64,000 nt of DNA from Streptomyces capillispiralis. Its GTDB lineage: Bacteria > Actinomycetota > Actinomycetes > Streptomycetales > Streptomycetaceae. The notes beneath the pieces were generated by a model that had not been told where the DNA came from, made no database searches, and worked only from the letters and a program-made list of their open reading frames with translations. The stretch's first letter is position 1. The number at the start of each line of letters is the position of its first letter. This document shows positions 1-8,551 of this stretch, piece after piece. The translations under genes were made by a program, and so were the position numbers. Location of the stretch: assembly GCF_007829875.1 (NCBI RefSeq), contig NZ_VIWV01000001.1, forward strand, positions 1,860,001-1,924,000, read 5' to 3'.

Positions 1-1
1 G

Positions 2-580
2 GAGACGACGGTGGAGACGCTCGCCGGGCTGAAGCCGTCGTTCGCCGACGCGGGCACGGTGGCGGGGTTCGACGCGGTGGCGCTGCAGAAGTACCACTGG
101 GTCGAGCGCATCGAGCACGTGCACACGCCGGGCAACTCCTCGGGGATCGTGGACGGCGCGGCGCTGGTCCTGGTCGGCTCGGAGCAGGCCGGCGCGGCGT
201 CCGGCCTGGTGCCCCGCGCGCGGATCGTGGCCACGGCGGTCAGCGGCGCCGATCCGACCATCATGCTCACCGGCCCGGCCCCGGCCACCCGCAAGGCGCT
301 GGAGCTCGCCGGGCTCGGGGTGGACGACATCGACCTGTTCGAGATCAACGAGGCGTTCGCCTCGGTGGTGCTGCGGTACGTCAAGGACCTCGGCCTGCCC
401 TGGGAGAAGGTCAACGTCAACGGCGGTGCCATCGCCATGGGGCATCCGCTGGGCGCCACCGGGGCGATGCTCGTCGGCACCGTGGTGGACGAGCTCGAAC
501 GCCGCTCCGCCCGCCGGGCCGTGGTCAGTCTCTGCGTCGGCGGCGGCATGGGCATCGCCACCGTCGTCGAACGGCTGTGA
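2..580 (+). CDS. Acetyl-CoA acyltransferase (thiolase), 3' part only
   Basis: This is the C-terminal half of a thiolase, which cleaves 3-ketoacyl-CoA with CoA in the last step of beta-oxidation. The frame is open at the left edge, so the gene starts outside the window and the GTG at 11 is an internal codon. Family motifs visible are [16 protein letters not shown], the His-containing GHPLGATGA and a C-terminal CVGGGMG carrying the second active-site Cys. The N-terminal nucleophile Cys region is missing because of the window boundary. The stop lies 66 bases before the FadB-like gene on the same strand, an arrangement expected for a fadA-fadB pair. Thiolase identity is firm; substrate chain length cannot be read from this fragment. 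Confidence 0.93.
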   Translation, partial: ETTVETLAGLKPSFADAGTVAGFDAVALQKYHWVERIEHVHTPGNSSGIVDGAALVLVGSEQAGAASGLVPRARIVATAVSGADPTIMLTGPAPATRKALELAGLGVDDIDLFEINEAFASVVLRYVKDLGLPWEKVNVNGGAIAMGHPLGATGAMLVGTVVDELERRSARRAVVSLCVGGGMGIATVVERL

Positions 581-646
581 CCGCCGCTCCCCCGCCCTCC
601 CCCGACACCGGACGCGCACGTCCTCGTGGAAAGGAACGCCGTACCC

Positions 647-2812
647 ATGCCCGAGAAGAACATGATCCGCTGGGAGCAGGGGTCCGACGGTGTCGTCGTG
701 CTGACCCTGGACGACCCGGACCAGCCGGTCAACACGATGAACCGGACCTATGTGGAGTCGATGGAGGTCACCCTCGCCCGGCTGGAGGCCGAGCGGGACA
801 CCGTCCGGGGGGTGGTCCTCGCGTCCGCCAAGAAGAGCTTCTTCGCGGGCGGTGACATCGGCTTCATGAGCAAGGCGCGGCCGGAGAACGCCGAGGAACT
901 GAGCGAGCTGTGCACGGTGCTGAAGTCGCAGCTGCGCCGGCTGGAGACACTGGGCCGGCCGGTGGCCGCGGCGCTGGGCGGCACGGCGCTGGGCGGCGGT
1001 TACGAGATCGCGCTGGCCTGCCACCACCGGATCGCGCTGGACGCGCCGGACAGCCGCTTCGGCCTGCCGGAGGTGACGCTGGGGCTGCTGCCCGGTGCCG
1101 GCGGGGTCAGCCGTACGGTACGGCTGCTGGGGCTCCAGGACGCGCTGACGGACGTGCTGCTGCAGGGGCAGCGGTACACGCCCCGGCAGGCGCTGGAGAA
1201 GGGGCTGGTCCACGAACTGGCAGCGGACCGCGCGGAGTTGATGGACAAGGCCCGGCAGTGGGTGCTGTCCCACCCGGAGTCCGCCCAGCCGTGGGACACC
1301 GAGGGCTTCCGCATCCCCGGCGGCACTCCCGCGCACCCGAAGGTCGCGGCGATGCTGCCGGTCATGTCGGCGCGCCTGCGCAAGCGGCTGCGGGGCGCGA
1401 ACCTGCCGGCGCCGCGCAACATCCTCGCCGCGGCGGTGGAGAGCGCGCAGGTCGGTCTGGAGGCCGGGCAGAAGGTCGAGACCGGCTACCTCGTCGAGCT
1501 GATGACGGGCCAGGTGTCGGCCAACATGATGCAGGCGTTCTTCTACGACATGCAGCACATCGACTCCGGCGGCAGCCGCCCCGACGGGTACCCGCCGCAC
1601 CGGGCGCGTCGGGTGGGTGTGCTCGGGGCGGGCATGATGGGGGCCGGGATCGCGTACGCGTGCGCCCGCGGCGGCCTGTCCGTGGTGCTCAAGGACGTCT
1701 CCCTCGACGCCGCGAGGAGGGGCAGGGCGTACTCGGAGCGGCTGGTGGAGAAGGCGGTGTCCCGGGGGCGGCTCGGCCGGGAGAAGGGCGACGAGCTGCT
1801 GGCGCGGATCGTGCCGACCGACGATCCGGCCGCTCTGGACGGCTGCGACCTGGTGATCGAGGCGGTCTTCGAGGACCCGGCGCTCAAACAGCGGGTGTTC
1901 GCGCAGATCGAGGACGTGGTGGCGCCGGACGCGGTGCTGGCGTCCAACACCTCCACCCTGCCGATCACCGGTCTCGCCGAGGGGATCGCCCGCCCGGAGG
2001 ACTTCATCGGCCTGCACTTCTTCTCGCCCGTGGACAGGATGCCGCTGCTGGAGATCATCGCCGGGGAGAAGACGAGCCGGCACACGGTGGCCAAGGCGGT
2101 CGACATCGCGCGGCAGATCGGCAAGACGCCCATCGTGGTCAACGACAGCCGGGGCTTCTTCACCAGCAGGGTGATCTCCAAGTTCATCGACGAGGCGGTG
2201 GCCATGGTCGGTGAGGGCCTGCACCCGGCCTCCGTGGAGCAGGCCGGCTCCCAGGCCGGCTATCCCGCGCCGCCGCTGCGACTGCTGGACGAGCTGACCC
2301 TCACCCTGCCCCGGAGGATCCGCGAGGAGACGAAGGCGGCCGTGCTCGCCGAGGGCGGGCAGTGGCGGCCGCACGGTTCGGAGCCGGTCGTGGACCGCAT
2401 GATCGACGAGTTCGGGCGGGGCGGCCGCGCCGCGGGCGCCGGGTTCTACGAGTACGCCGACGGCGGCCGCACCCGGCTGTGGCGGGGGCTGTACGAGCAC
2501 TTCACCGTGCCGGGGCGCGAGATCCCGTTCGAGGACATGAAGGAGCGGATGCTGTTCGCCGAGGCCCTGGACAGCGTGCGGTGCCTGGACGAGGGCGTGC
2601 TGCGGTCGGTGCCGGACGCCAACGTCGGCTCGATCCTGGGCATCGGCTTCCCCGCCTGGACCGGTGGCGTGCTGCAGTACGTCAACGGCTACCCGGGCGG
2701 GCTGCCCGCCTTCGTCGCCCGGGCGCGGGAACTGGCCGGCCGGTACGGCGAGCGGTTCCAGCCGCCCGCCTCGCTGGTGGCCCGGGCCGGGCGGAACGAG
2801 CCCTACGCCTGA
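647..2812 (+). CDS. Multifunctional enoyl-CoA hydratase / 3-hydroxyacyl-CoA dehydrogenase (FadB/FadJ type)
   Basis: The product (721 aa) would catalyse the hydratase and NAD-dependent dehydrogenase steps of beta-oxidation. The N-terminal crotonase domain (about residues 1-200) has FFAGGDIGFM and the two catalytic glutamates in GGGYEIALACH and GLPEVTLGLLPGAGG. The dehydrogenase part starts near residue 320 with the Rossmann motif GVLGAGMMGAG and has the catalytic His in GLHFFSP near residue 455. I chose ATG 647 over the in-frame GTG 626 because a GGAAAGGA ribosome site precedes it. Lying between the thiolase and the lcp genes, it may process acyl-CoAs derived from rubber cleavage products; that pathway role is inferred from position. 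Confidence 0.93.
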   Translation: MPEKNMIRWEQGSDGVVVLTLDDPDQPVNTMNRTYVESMEVTLARLEAERDTVRGVVLASAKKSFFAGGDIGFMSKARPENAEELSELCTVLKSQLRRLETLGRPVAAALGGTALGGGYEIALACHHRIALDAPDSRFGLPEVTLGLLPGAGGVSRTVRLLGLQDALTDVLLQGQRYTPRQALEKGLVHELAADRAELMDKARQWVLSHPESAQPWDTEGFRIPGGTPAHPKVAAMLPVMSARLRKRLRGANLPAPRNILAAAVESAQVGLEAGQKVETGYLVELMTGQVSANMMQAFFYDMQHIDSGGSRPDGYPPHRARRVGVLGAGMMGAGIAYACARGGLSVVLKDVSLDAARRGRAYSERLVEKAVSRGRLGREKGDELLARIVPTDDPAALDGCDLVIEAVFEDPALKQRVFAQIEDVVAPDAVLASNTSTLPITGLAEGIARPEDFIGLHFFSPVDRMPLLEIIAGEKTSRHTVAKAVDIARQIGKTPIVVNDSRGFFTSRVISKFIDEAVAMVGEGLHPASVEQAGSQAGYPAPPLRLLDELTLTLPRRIREETKAAVLAEGGQWRPHGSEPVVDRMIDEFGRGGRAAGAGFYEYADGGRTRLWRGLYEHFTVPGREIPFEDMKERMLFAEALDSVRCLDEGVLRSVPDANVGSILGIGFPAWTGGVLQYVNGYPGGLPAFVARARELAGRYGERFQPPASLVARAGRNEPYA

Positions 2813-2923
2813 CCGGAGTGCGGGAACCCGTCGGGCCCACCGCGCTCGGCGGCGACCTCGGTGACGACGGGAGACACGGACTCTGTGCGGCCTCTGGCGT
2901 TCACGTCGCGTCTGTGCTCCCCT

Positions 2924-2954
2924 GATGAAACAGAGATGCGCAATGTGTTTCATC
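2924..2954. promoter_or_regulatory. Inverted repeat upstream of the first lcp gene, putative operator
   Basis: GATGAAACA at 2924-2932 and TGTTTCATC at 2946-2954 form a perfect 9-bp inverted repeat with a 13-base spacer, about 60 bases before the lcp start at 3015. It lies in the 202-base non-coding gap after the fadB-like gene and is AT-richer than its surroundings. Its size and symmetry fit a dimeric repressor site such as a TetR-type protein. No such regulator is encoded in the window, so the binding protein is unknown. Confidence 0.55.
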
Positions 2955-3014
2955 GTATCAAGCGAGCGGGCAAGGACAGCGGAACCACGGAACTCGAGGA
3001 GGAGTTCGAAAGCG

Positions 3015-4244
3015 ATGGACGGACTCAGCAGGCGCAGGATGTTGGTGGCGGGCGGTGCACTGGGGGCGTTCGGGACGCTGAGCCTCGCGTCACCGGCCCG
3101 CGCCCGGTCGTTGTGGACCTGGTCGCCGAGCGCCTCGGTGGCGGGCGCGGGAGCGGGCCTGGACCCGGAATGGGTCTGGGACGAGGAGGTGGACCGGCTG
3201 GTCGCCGCCGTGATCGAGCGCGGTGACGTGCCCGCGGTCAACGAGCGGCTGCGGCAGTGGACCCGCAACGACCAGCCGCTGCCCTCCGGACTCCCCGGCG
3301 ACCTGCGCGACTTCATGGAGCGGGCGCGCCGCCTGCCGTCCTGGGCGGACCGGGGCAGGCTGGAGACCGCGGCCGAGTTCAACAAGTCCCGCGGCGTCTA
3401 CCTCAATCTGCTCAACGGGGTGGGCGGCGGCATGCTGAGCACCGCCATCCCCCGCGAGGCGCGGTCGGTGTACTACTCCAAGGGCGGCGCCGACATGGAG
3501 GACCGGGTCGCCAAGACCAGCCTGCTCGGCTTCGCCGTCGGCGACCTCAACGCCTTCCGGCCCGACGGCGACGTCGTCGTCCAGGCCGTCAAGACCCGGC
3601 TGGTGCACGCGGCCGTACGGCACCTGCTGCCGCGGTCGCCGGGCTGGTCGGCCACCAGCGACGGGCAGACGATCCCCATCAGCCAGCAGGACATGCTGGT
3701 CACCTGGCACAGCCTGCCCACCTACACGATGCGCAAGCTGCTGGAGTGGAAGGTCCCGGTGTCCGCCGCGGACTCGGCGGCCTATCTGCACCTGTGGCAG
3801 GTCACCGCGCACCTGCTGGGCATCCGCGACGAGTACATCCCCGGCACCTGGGAGGCGGCCGAGGCCCAGTACCGGCAGGTGCTCGACCCGGTGCTCGGCC
3901 CCACCCGCGAGGGCGTGGAGCTGACCGACATCCTGCTGCGCCAGCTCGCCGAGCAGACCAGTCCCGGCGGCGTCGACCGCCCCCTGGTCAACGCGCTCGC
4001 CCGCTATCTGGTGGGCGATCGGGTGGCCGACTGGGACGGCATCCCCCACGAGCCGTTCTGGGAGAAGGCGATCGCGGCCGCCTGGCCGAAGCTGGTCGCC
4101 TTCCGCGAGAAGCTGATCCCGCTGCCGCTGGTGCCGCCGCTGGCCTGGACGATCGACGAGGCCGCCCGCCAGTACATCCTCTTCTACCTCACCAAGGGAC
4201 GGGGGACCCACATCGAGATCCCCGACACCAACCGTCCCGCCTGA
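3015..4244 (+). CDS. lcp: Latex clearing protein (rubber oxygenase), copy 1
   Basis: The product (409 aa) belongs to the DUF2236 heme-b oxygenase family. Lcp cleaves the double bonds of poly(cis-1,4-isoprene) to oligo-isoprenoids with aldehyde and ketone ends, outside the cell. A Tat signal is visible at the N-terminus (SRRRMLVAGG, cleavage after SPARA). Counting from this Met, the residues described as essential in Streptomyces K30 Lcp fall at the same numbers: Glu148, Arg164, Lys167, Thr168 and the heme ligand His198 (in KTRLVHAAVRH). ATG 3015 is preceded by GAGGAGG; the in-frame ATG at 2925 lies inside an inverted repeat and would bury the Tat signal. It is followed after 68 bases by a closely similar second copy. 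Confidence 0.93.
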   Translation: MDGLSRRRMLVAGGALGAFGTLSLASPARARSLWTWSPSASVAGAGAGLDPEWVWDEEVDRLVAAVIERGDVPAVNERLRQWTRNDQPLPSGLPGDLRDFMERARRLPSWADRGRLETAAEFNKSRGVYLNLLNGVGGGMLSTAIPREARSVYYSKGGADMEDRVAKTSLLGFAVGDLNAFRPDGDVVVQAVKTRLVHAAVRHLLPRSPGWSATSDGQTIPISQQDMLVTWHSLPTYTMRKLLEWKVPVSAADSAAYLHLWQVTAHLLGIRDEYIPGTWEAAEAQYRQVLDPVLGPTREGVELTDILLRQLAEQTSPGGVDRPLVNALARYLVGDRVADWDGIPHEPFWEKAIAAAWPKLVAFREKLIPLPLVPPLAWTIDEAARQYILFYLTKGRGTHIEIPDTNRPA

Positions 4245-4312
4245 ACCACCGTACGGCCCGCGTGTGCACGACGTTCCGATCACGGCACCCCTCACGAAGG
4301 AGTACAGGACAG

Positions 4313-5536
4313 ATGGACGGACTCAGCAGGCGCAGGATGTTGGTCACGGGAGGAGCGCTGGGAGCGCTCGGGGCACTGGGGGCGGCCTCGCCGGCCCGGG
4401 CCAGGTCCCTGTGGACCTGGGCGCCGAGCGGTTCGGTGGCGGGCAAGGGAGCGGGGGTCGACCCCGACTGGGTCTGGGACGAGGAGGCCGACCCGGTGCT
4501 CGCCGCCGTGATCGAGCGCGGTGACGTGGCCAAGGCCAACGAGGCGCTGCGCAAGTGGACCCGCAACGACCAGCCGCTCCCCGACGGCCTCCCCGGCGAC
4601 CTGCGCGACTTCATGGAGCACGCGCGCCGGCTGCCCTCCTGGACGGACAGGGACAAGCTGGCGGCCGCCGCCCGGTTCACCAAGAAGAAGGGCATCTACA
4701 CCGGCGCCCTGTACGGGCTGGGCAGCGGGCTGATGAGCACGGCCATCCCCCGGGAGGCGCGCGCCGTCTACTACTCCAAGGGCGGCGCGGACATGAAGGA
4801 CCGCATCGCCAAGACGGCGCGGCTCGGGTACGACGTCGGGGACCTGGACGCCTACCAGCCGCAGGGCGGGATGATCGTGACCGCCGTGAAGACCCGGCTG
4901 GTACACGCGGCCGTACGGCACCTGCTGCCGCAGTCGCCGGGCTGGTCGGCCACCAGCGGCGGGCAGACCATCCCGATCAGCCAGGCCGACGTCATGGTCA
5001 CCTGGCACAGCCTGGCCACGTTTGTCATGCACAAGATAAAAGACTGGGGCATCCCGGTCAGCACCGCCGAGTCGGACGGCTATCTGCACGTGTGGCAGGT
5101 CACCGCCCACATGCTCGGCGTCCTCGACGAGTACATCCCCAACTCGTGGGACGAGGCCAACGCCCAGTCCCGGCAGGTCCTCGACCCGATCCTGGCCTCC
5201 ACGCCCGAGGGCGACAAGCTGACCGAACTGCTCCTCGACATCGTCGCCGAGCTCGACGCCGGACTCACCCGCCCCCTGATCAACGCCTTCTCCCGGTACA
5301 CGCTCGGCAACCGGACCGGCGACCTGATCGGACTGGACCGGGAGCCGTTCTGGCAGCCGCTGATCAGCGCCGCCTGGCCGCTGCTGGTGGCCTTCCGCGA
5401 GGGCCTCATCCCGCTGCCGCTGGTCCCGGAGGCCGCCTGGACCGTCGAGGAGGCCATCCGCCGGTTCGTGCTGCTGTTCCTGTCCGAGGGACGCGGCATC
5501 CACCTGGAGATCCCCGAGACGAACCGCCCCTCCTGA
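4313..5536 (+). CDS. lcp: Latex clearing protein (rubber oxygenase), copy 2
   Basis: The product (407 aa) is a paralogue of the upstream copy, with a Tat leader (SRRRMLVTGG, then SPARA) and all five key positions conserved: Glu148, Arg164, Lys167, Thr168 and His198. The two copies share long identical stretches such as the KTRLVHAAVRHLLP segment, so they look like a tandem duplication followed by divergence. AAGGAG at 4297-4302 lies 10 bases before ATG 4313. The reading frame is open far upstream through copy 1, but the paralogue match and ribosome site fix this start. The product would be exported folded with heme. The two copies may differ in preferred polymer length, which sequence alone cannot tell. 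Confidence 0.93.
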   Translation: MDGLSRRRMLVTGGALGALGALGAASPARARSLWTWAPSGSVAGKGAGVDPDWVWDEEADPVLAAVIERGDVAKANEALRKWTRNDQPLPDGLPGDLRDFMEHARRLPSWTDRDKLAAAARFTKKKGIYTGALYGLGSGLMSTAIPREARAVYYSKGGADMKDRIAKTARLGYDVGDLDAYQPQGGMIVTAVKTRLVHAAVRHLLPQSPGWSATSGGQTIPISQADVMVTWHSLATFVMHKIKDWGIPVSTAESDGYLHVWQVTAHMLGVLDEYIPNSWDEANAQSRQVLDPILASTPEGDKLTELLLDIVAELDAGLTRPLINAFSRYTLGNRTGDLIGLDREPFWQPLISAAWPLLVAFREGLIPLPLVPEAAWTVEEAIRRFVLLFLSEGRGIHLEIPETNRPS

Positions 5537-5549
5537 ACCACCCGCACCC

Positions 5550-5592
5550 TGGCGCGCGGGGCCCCGTCTGGCCCAGGCTGGACCCCGCGCCA
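5550..5592. terminator. GC-rich hairpin between lcp copy 2 and the molybdenum hydroxylase gene
   Basis: TGGCGCGCGGGG at 5550-5561 can pair with CCCCGCGCCA at 5583-5592, leaving a two-base bulge and a loop of about 20 bases. It lies just after the lcp stop inside a same-strand cluster. It could be a partial terminator or an mRNA 3'-end stabiliser that raises lcp over oxiBA expression. There is no U-tract. Confidence 0.4.
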
Positions 5593-5640
5593 CCGCGACG
5601 GCACCGGACACGACCGACCGAGACCGACCGAGACGGGACG

Positions 5641-8004
5641 ATGACGACTTCGCGCAGTGACGGAACGACCGGACCGCCCCCCGCCGGGGCCGGCGGACAG
5701 GAGGAACCGCGCACCCTCGGCAGACGCCGGTTCCTCGGCTACGTACTGGCGGCACCGACGCTGACGGCCGCCGCCGAACTCGGCCCCGCGACCGGGGCGC
5801 ACGCCGCCGTCCCCGCGGCGGACGGTCCGGCGTCCGGGATCCCCTCGCCGGAGATCACCGAACTCGTGGACCTCAACGACGTGATGACGGCGGCGGCCCT
5901 GCCCACGTCCGGCCTGATCACGGTCGAGGTGAACCAGGACGGCACGGTCTCCTTCGCGCTGCCGCGCGCCGAGGTGGGCCAGGGCATCACCACCTCCACC
6001 GCCATGCTGATCGCCGAGGAACTGTCCGTGCCCGTGGACCGGGTGCGCGTCACCCTCGCCGACGCCCGCCCCGAGCTGCTGTTCAACCAGCTCACCGGCG
6101 GCTCCAACACGACCTTCTCCACGTACACCCCGATCCGGGTGGCCGCCGCCGTCGCCCGCGGCCGGCTCCTCCGGGCGGCGGCCGCCGCCTGGGGCACGGA
6201 CGTCACCGGACTCGCCCTGAAGGACGGGACGGTGACGGGTCCCGGCGGCCGCAGCGCCGGCATCGGCGCGCTGTCCGCGCGGGCGGCGAGCACACGGACC
6301 CGGCAGGTGGCCGTGGACCTCAAGCCCCGCGAGGAGTTCACCGTCATCGGCCGGCCGCACACCCGCGTCGACGCCCTCGCCGCGGTCACCGGACGCAAGA
6401 CGTTCACCATGGACCTGAAGGTGCCGGGCGCCCTGCCGACCATGGTGTGCCGGCCGCCCACCATCAATGGCAGGGTCGGATCGGTGGCCAACCTCGACGA
6501 GGTGCGCGGCATGCCGGGCGTCACCGACGTCGTCGTGATCTCCACCGGGGTGGCGGTGCGGGCGCGCACCTTCGGCCGGTGCGTCGACGCCGTGCGCGCC
6601 CTGCGCGTGGACTGGCGGCCCGGCACCGCGGCCGGCAAGTCCGACGCGTCCGTCCTGCGCACCCTGCGCGCCGCCGAGATACCGCTCGGGCCACCGCCGT
6701 TGACACCCCACGTGGAAGGCTCGTTCACCTTCCACTTCCGCAGCAACAGCGCCCTGGAACCCAACTGCGCCATCGCCGACGTACGCCCCGACCGCGCCGA
6801 GGTGTGGGCGAGCCTGAAGGCGCCGATCGTCGCCAAGGAGGCCATCGCCGCCCGGCTCGGCCTGCCGCTGAACGCGGTGACCGTCCATGTCACCGAGGGC
6901 GGCGGCTCGTTCGGCCGCAAGCTGTTCCACGACGCCGCCCTGGAGGCCGTGGAGGTCTCCCGGAGGACCGGCAAACCGGTCAAGCTGATGTGGCACCGCG
7001 CCGACGACTCCCGCCAGGGCCGCACCCACCCCATGGCCGTCTCCCGGGCGCGCATCGCCTACCTCGGCGACACCGTCCTCGGCTACCGGCAGCGGCACAC
7101 CAGTGTCGCCACCGACCTCGGCCACGGACTCGGCGAGATCTTCACCGCCCTGGCCGCGAGACTCCCGGTGGGCGACATCGGCTTCTCCGAGACGTTCTTC
7201 CAGCTGTCCCAGTCGATGCCCTACGACTTCGGCGTCCACAGCCGGCTGCTGAGCGAGACCGACAAGAGCTTCAACACCGGCAGCATGCGCAACGTCTACT
7301 CCCCCGACGTCACCTGCGCCCGTGAACTCCTCGTCGACCGGGTGGCGGAGCGGATGGGCCGGGACCCGTACCGGTTCCGGCACGACTTCCTGCGCGACGA
7401 CCGGGCCCGCGCCGCGCTGGACAAGGTCGCCGAGGTCGGGCAGTGGGGCCGGACCATGCCGGAGGGCACCGCGCAGGGCATCGCGTTCCACTCCGAGTAC
7501 CACTCGGTCAGCGCGGTGCTGGTGGAGATCGACTGCCGCCCCGAGACCGTGAACCGGCCGGTGCGCGACGGGGTGGCCGGGCCGCGCGTGACCCGGGCCG
7601 TCCTCGCCGTCGACGCCGGGCTCGCGGTCAACCCGCGCGGTCTGGAGGCCCAGATGATGGGCTGCGTCATGGACGGCATCGCCCTCGCCCTCACCTCCAG
7701 CCTCCACCTGCGCGACGGGTACTTCCTGGAGGCCAGCTGGGACAACTACTTCTACACCCGGCAGTGGAACACACCGCCCGAGCTGGACATCGTCGTCATG
7801 CCGCCCAGCACCGGGAAACCCGGCGGCGCGGGAGAGCTGGGGGTCGCCGCGTCGATGGCCGCCGTCGCCTGCGCCCACGGCCGGGCCACCGGGACCATGC
7901 CGACGGTGTTCCCCATCAACCACGGCACGCTGTCGTTCGAGCCGAAGCCCACCGTCCCGCCCGTCCCCGCGTCCCCCGTCGACGGCCTGGACCACGTCCG
8001 CTGA
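5641..8004 (+). CDS. oxiB: Molybdenum hydroxylase large subunit (aldehyde oxidase / IorB-like), OxiB type
   Basis: The product (787 aa) is the Mo-cofactor subunit of a xanthine-oxidase-family hydroxylase of the isoquinoline 1-oxidoreductase beta type. A Tat leader is visible (LGRRRFLG at residues 26-33), so the complex is probably exported with its Fe-S partner carried along. Cofactor motifs include GGGSFGR near residue 421, NTGSMRN near 546, and the catalytic Glu732 in GGAGELG. In Streptomyces K30 the genes next to lcp, oxiB and oxiA, encode such an enzyme, thought to oxidise the aldehyde ends of Lcp products to acids; the same layout is seen here. The start is ATG 5641, although the frame is open upstream. 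The small subunit gene follows after 16 bases. Confidence 0.88.
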   Translation: MTTSRSDGTTGPPPAGAGGQEEPRTLGRRRFLGYVLAAPTLTAAAELGPATGAHAAVPAADGPASGIPSPEITELVDLNDVMTAAALPTSGLITVEVNQDGTVSFALPRAEVGQGITTSTAMLIAEELSVPVDRVRVTLADARPELLFNQLTGGSNTTFSTYTPIRVAAAVARGRLLRAAAAAWGTDVTGLALKDGTVTGPGGRSAGIGALSARAASTRTRQVAVDLKPREEFTVIGRPHTRVDALAAVTGRKTFTMDLKVPGALPTMVCRPPTINGRVGSVANLDEVRGMPGVTDVVVISTGVAVRARTFGRCVDAVRALRVDWRPGTAAGKSDASVLRTLRAAEIPLGPPPLTPHVEGSFTFHFRSNSALEPNCAIADVRPDRAEVWASLKAPIVAKEAIAARLGLPLNAVTVHVTEGGGSFGRKLFHDAALEAVEVSRRTGKPVKLMWHRADDSRQGRTHPMAVSRARIAYLGDTVLGYRQRHTSVATDLGHGLGEIFTALAARLPVGDIGFSETFFQLSQSMPYDFGVHSRLLSETDKSFNTGSMRNVYSPDVTCARELLVDRVAERMGRDPYRFRHDFLRDDRARAALDKVAEVGQWGRTMPEGTAQGIAFHSEYHSVSAVLVEIDCRPETVNRPVRDGVAGPRVTRAVLAVDAGLAVNPRGLEAQMMGCVMDGIALALTSSLHLRDGYFLEASWDNYFYTRQWNTPPELDIVVMPPSTGKPGGAGELGVAASMAAVACAHGRATGTMPTVFPINHGTLSFEPKPTVPPVPASPVDGLDHVR

Positions 8005-8020
8005 CCCTCCTGGAGAACCC

Positions 8021-8497
8021 GTGCCCGAGCACACCTTCCGCCTCAACGGCGAACAGGTCACCGTCGACGTCGACGACGACGAGCGGCTGCTGTGGGTGCT
8101 GCGCGACGTCCTCGGCGTCACCGGCCCCAAGTACGGCTGCGGCATCAACGTCTGCAAGGCGTGCACCAGCCACCTCAACGGCCGGGCCGTCAACCCGTGC
8201 GCGGTCCCGGTCGGCGACCTGCGGCCCACCGACGAGGTGACCACCATCGAGGGGCTGCCGGCCACCGTCGGGGCGGAGCTGCACCCGATGCAGCAGGCGT
8301 GGATCGACCGGGACGTGGCCCAGTGCGGCTACTGCCAGCCCGGCCAGATCATGGCCGCGGTGGCCCTGGTGCGCCGGGTCGCCGAGGAGGGCCGCGAGAT
8401 CACCGACGCCGACCTCGACGGCCTGCGCAACATCTGTCGCTGCGGCACCTACGTCCGCATCCGCGAGGCGATCAGGGCCGGGGCCGCCCGCATGTGA
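8021..8497 (+). CDS. oxiA: (2Fe-2S) small subunit of the molybdenum hydroxylase, OxiA type
   Basis: The product (158 aa) carries the two [2Fe-2S] centres of the heterodimer and passes electrons from the Mo subunit. The plant-type cluster ligands are Cys40, Cys45, Cys48 and Cys60. The second cluster is formed by Cys102 and Cys105 (QCGYCQPGQ) and Cys139 and Cys141 (NICRCGTY). The length matches the family. The start is GTG 8021 after TGGAGA. No signal peptide is visible, consistent with export in complex with the Tat-tagged large subunit. It is the last gene of the rubber block and faces the convergent T7SS-linked gene, with a strong hairpin between them. There is no FAD subunit, as expected for the IorAB-like subfamily. 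Confidence 0.92.
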   Translation: MPEHTFRLNGEQVTVDVDDDERLLWVLRDVLGVTGPKYGCGINVCKACTSHLNGRAVNPCAVPVGDLRPTDEVTTIEGLPATVGAELHPMQQAWIDRDVAQCGYCQPGQIMAAVALVRRVAEEGREITDADLDGLRNICRCGTYVRIREAIRAGAARM

Positions 8498-8518
8498 GCC
8501 GGGCGGGGGTGGTGCGGG

Positions 8519-8545
8519 CGGGGCGGCGGGGGAGGCGCCGCCCCG
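8519..8545. terminator. Bidirectional terminator hairpin
   Basis: A 10-bp perfect stem (8519-8528 with 8536-8545, CGGGGCGGCG and its complement) and a 7-base loop sit between the convergent oxiA-type gene and the large repeat protein gene. There is no U-run, as is usual in high-GC actinobacteria. Confidence 0.65.
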
Positions 8546-8551
8546 CGCCGG

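Noticed and set aside
2925-3014. Earlier ATG for the first lcp gene
   Set aside because: It falls inside the inverted repeat, lacks a ribosome site and would place 30 residues before the Tat signal. The paralogue starts at the equivalent of 3015.
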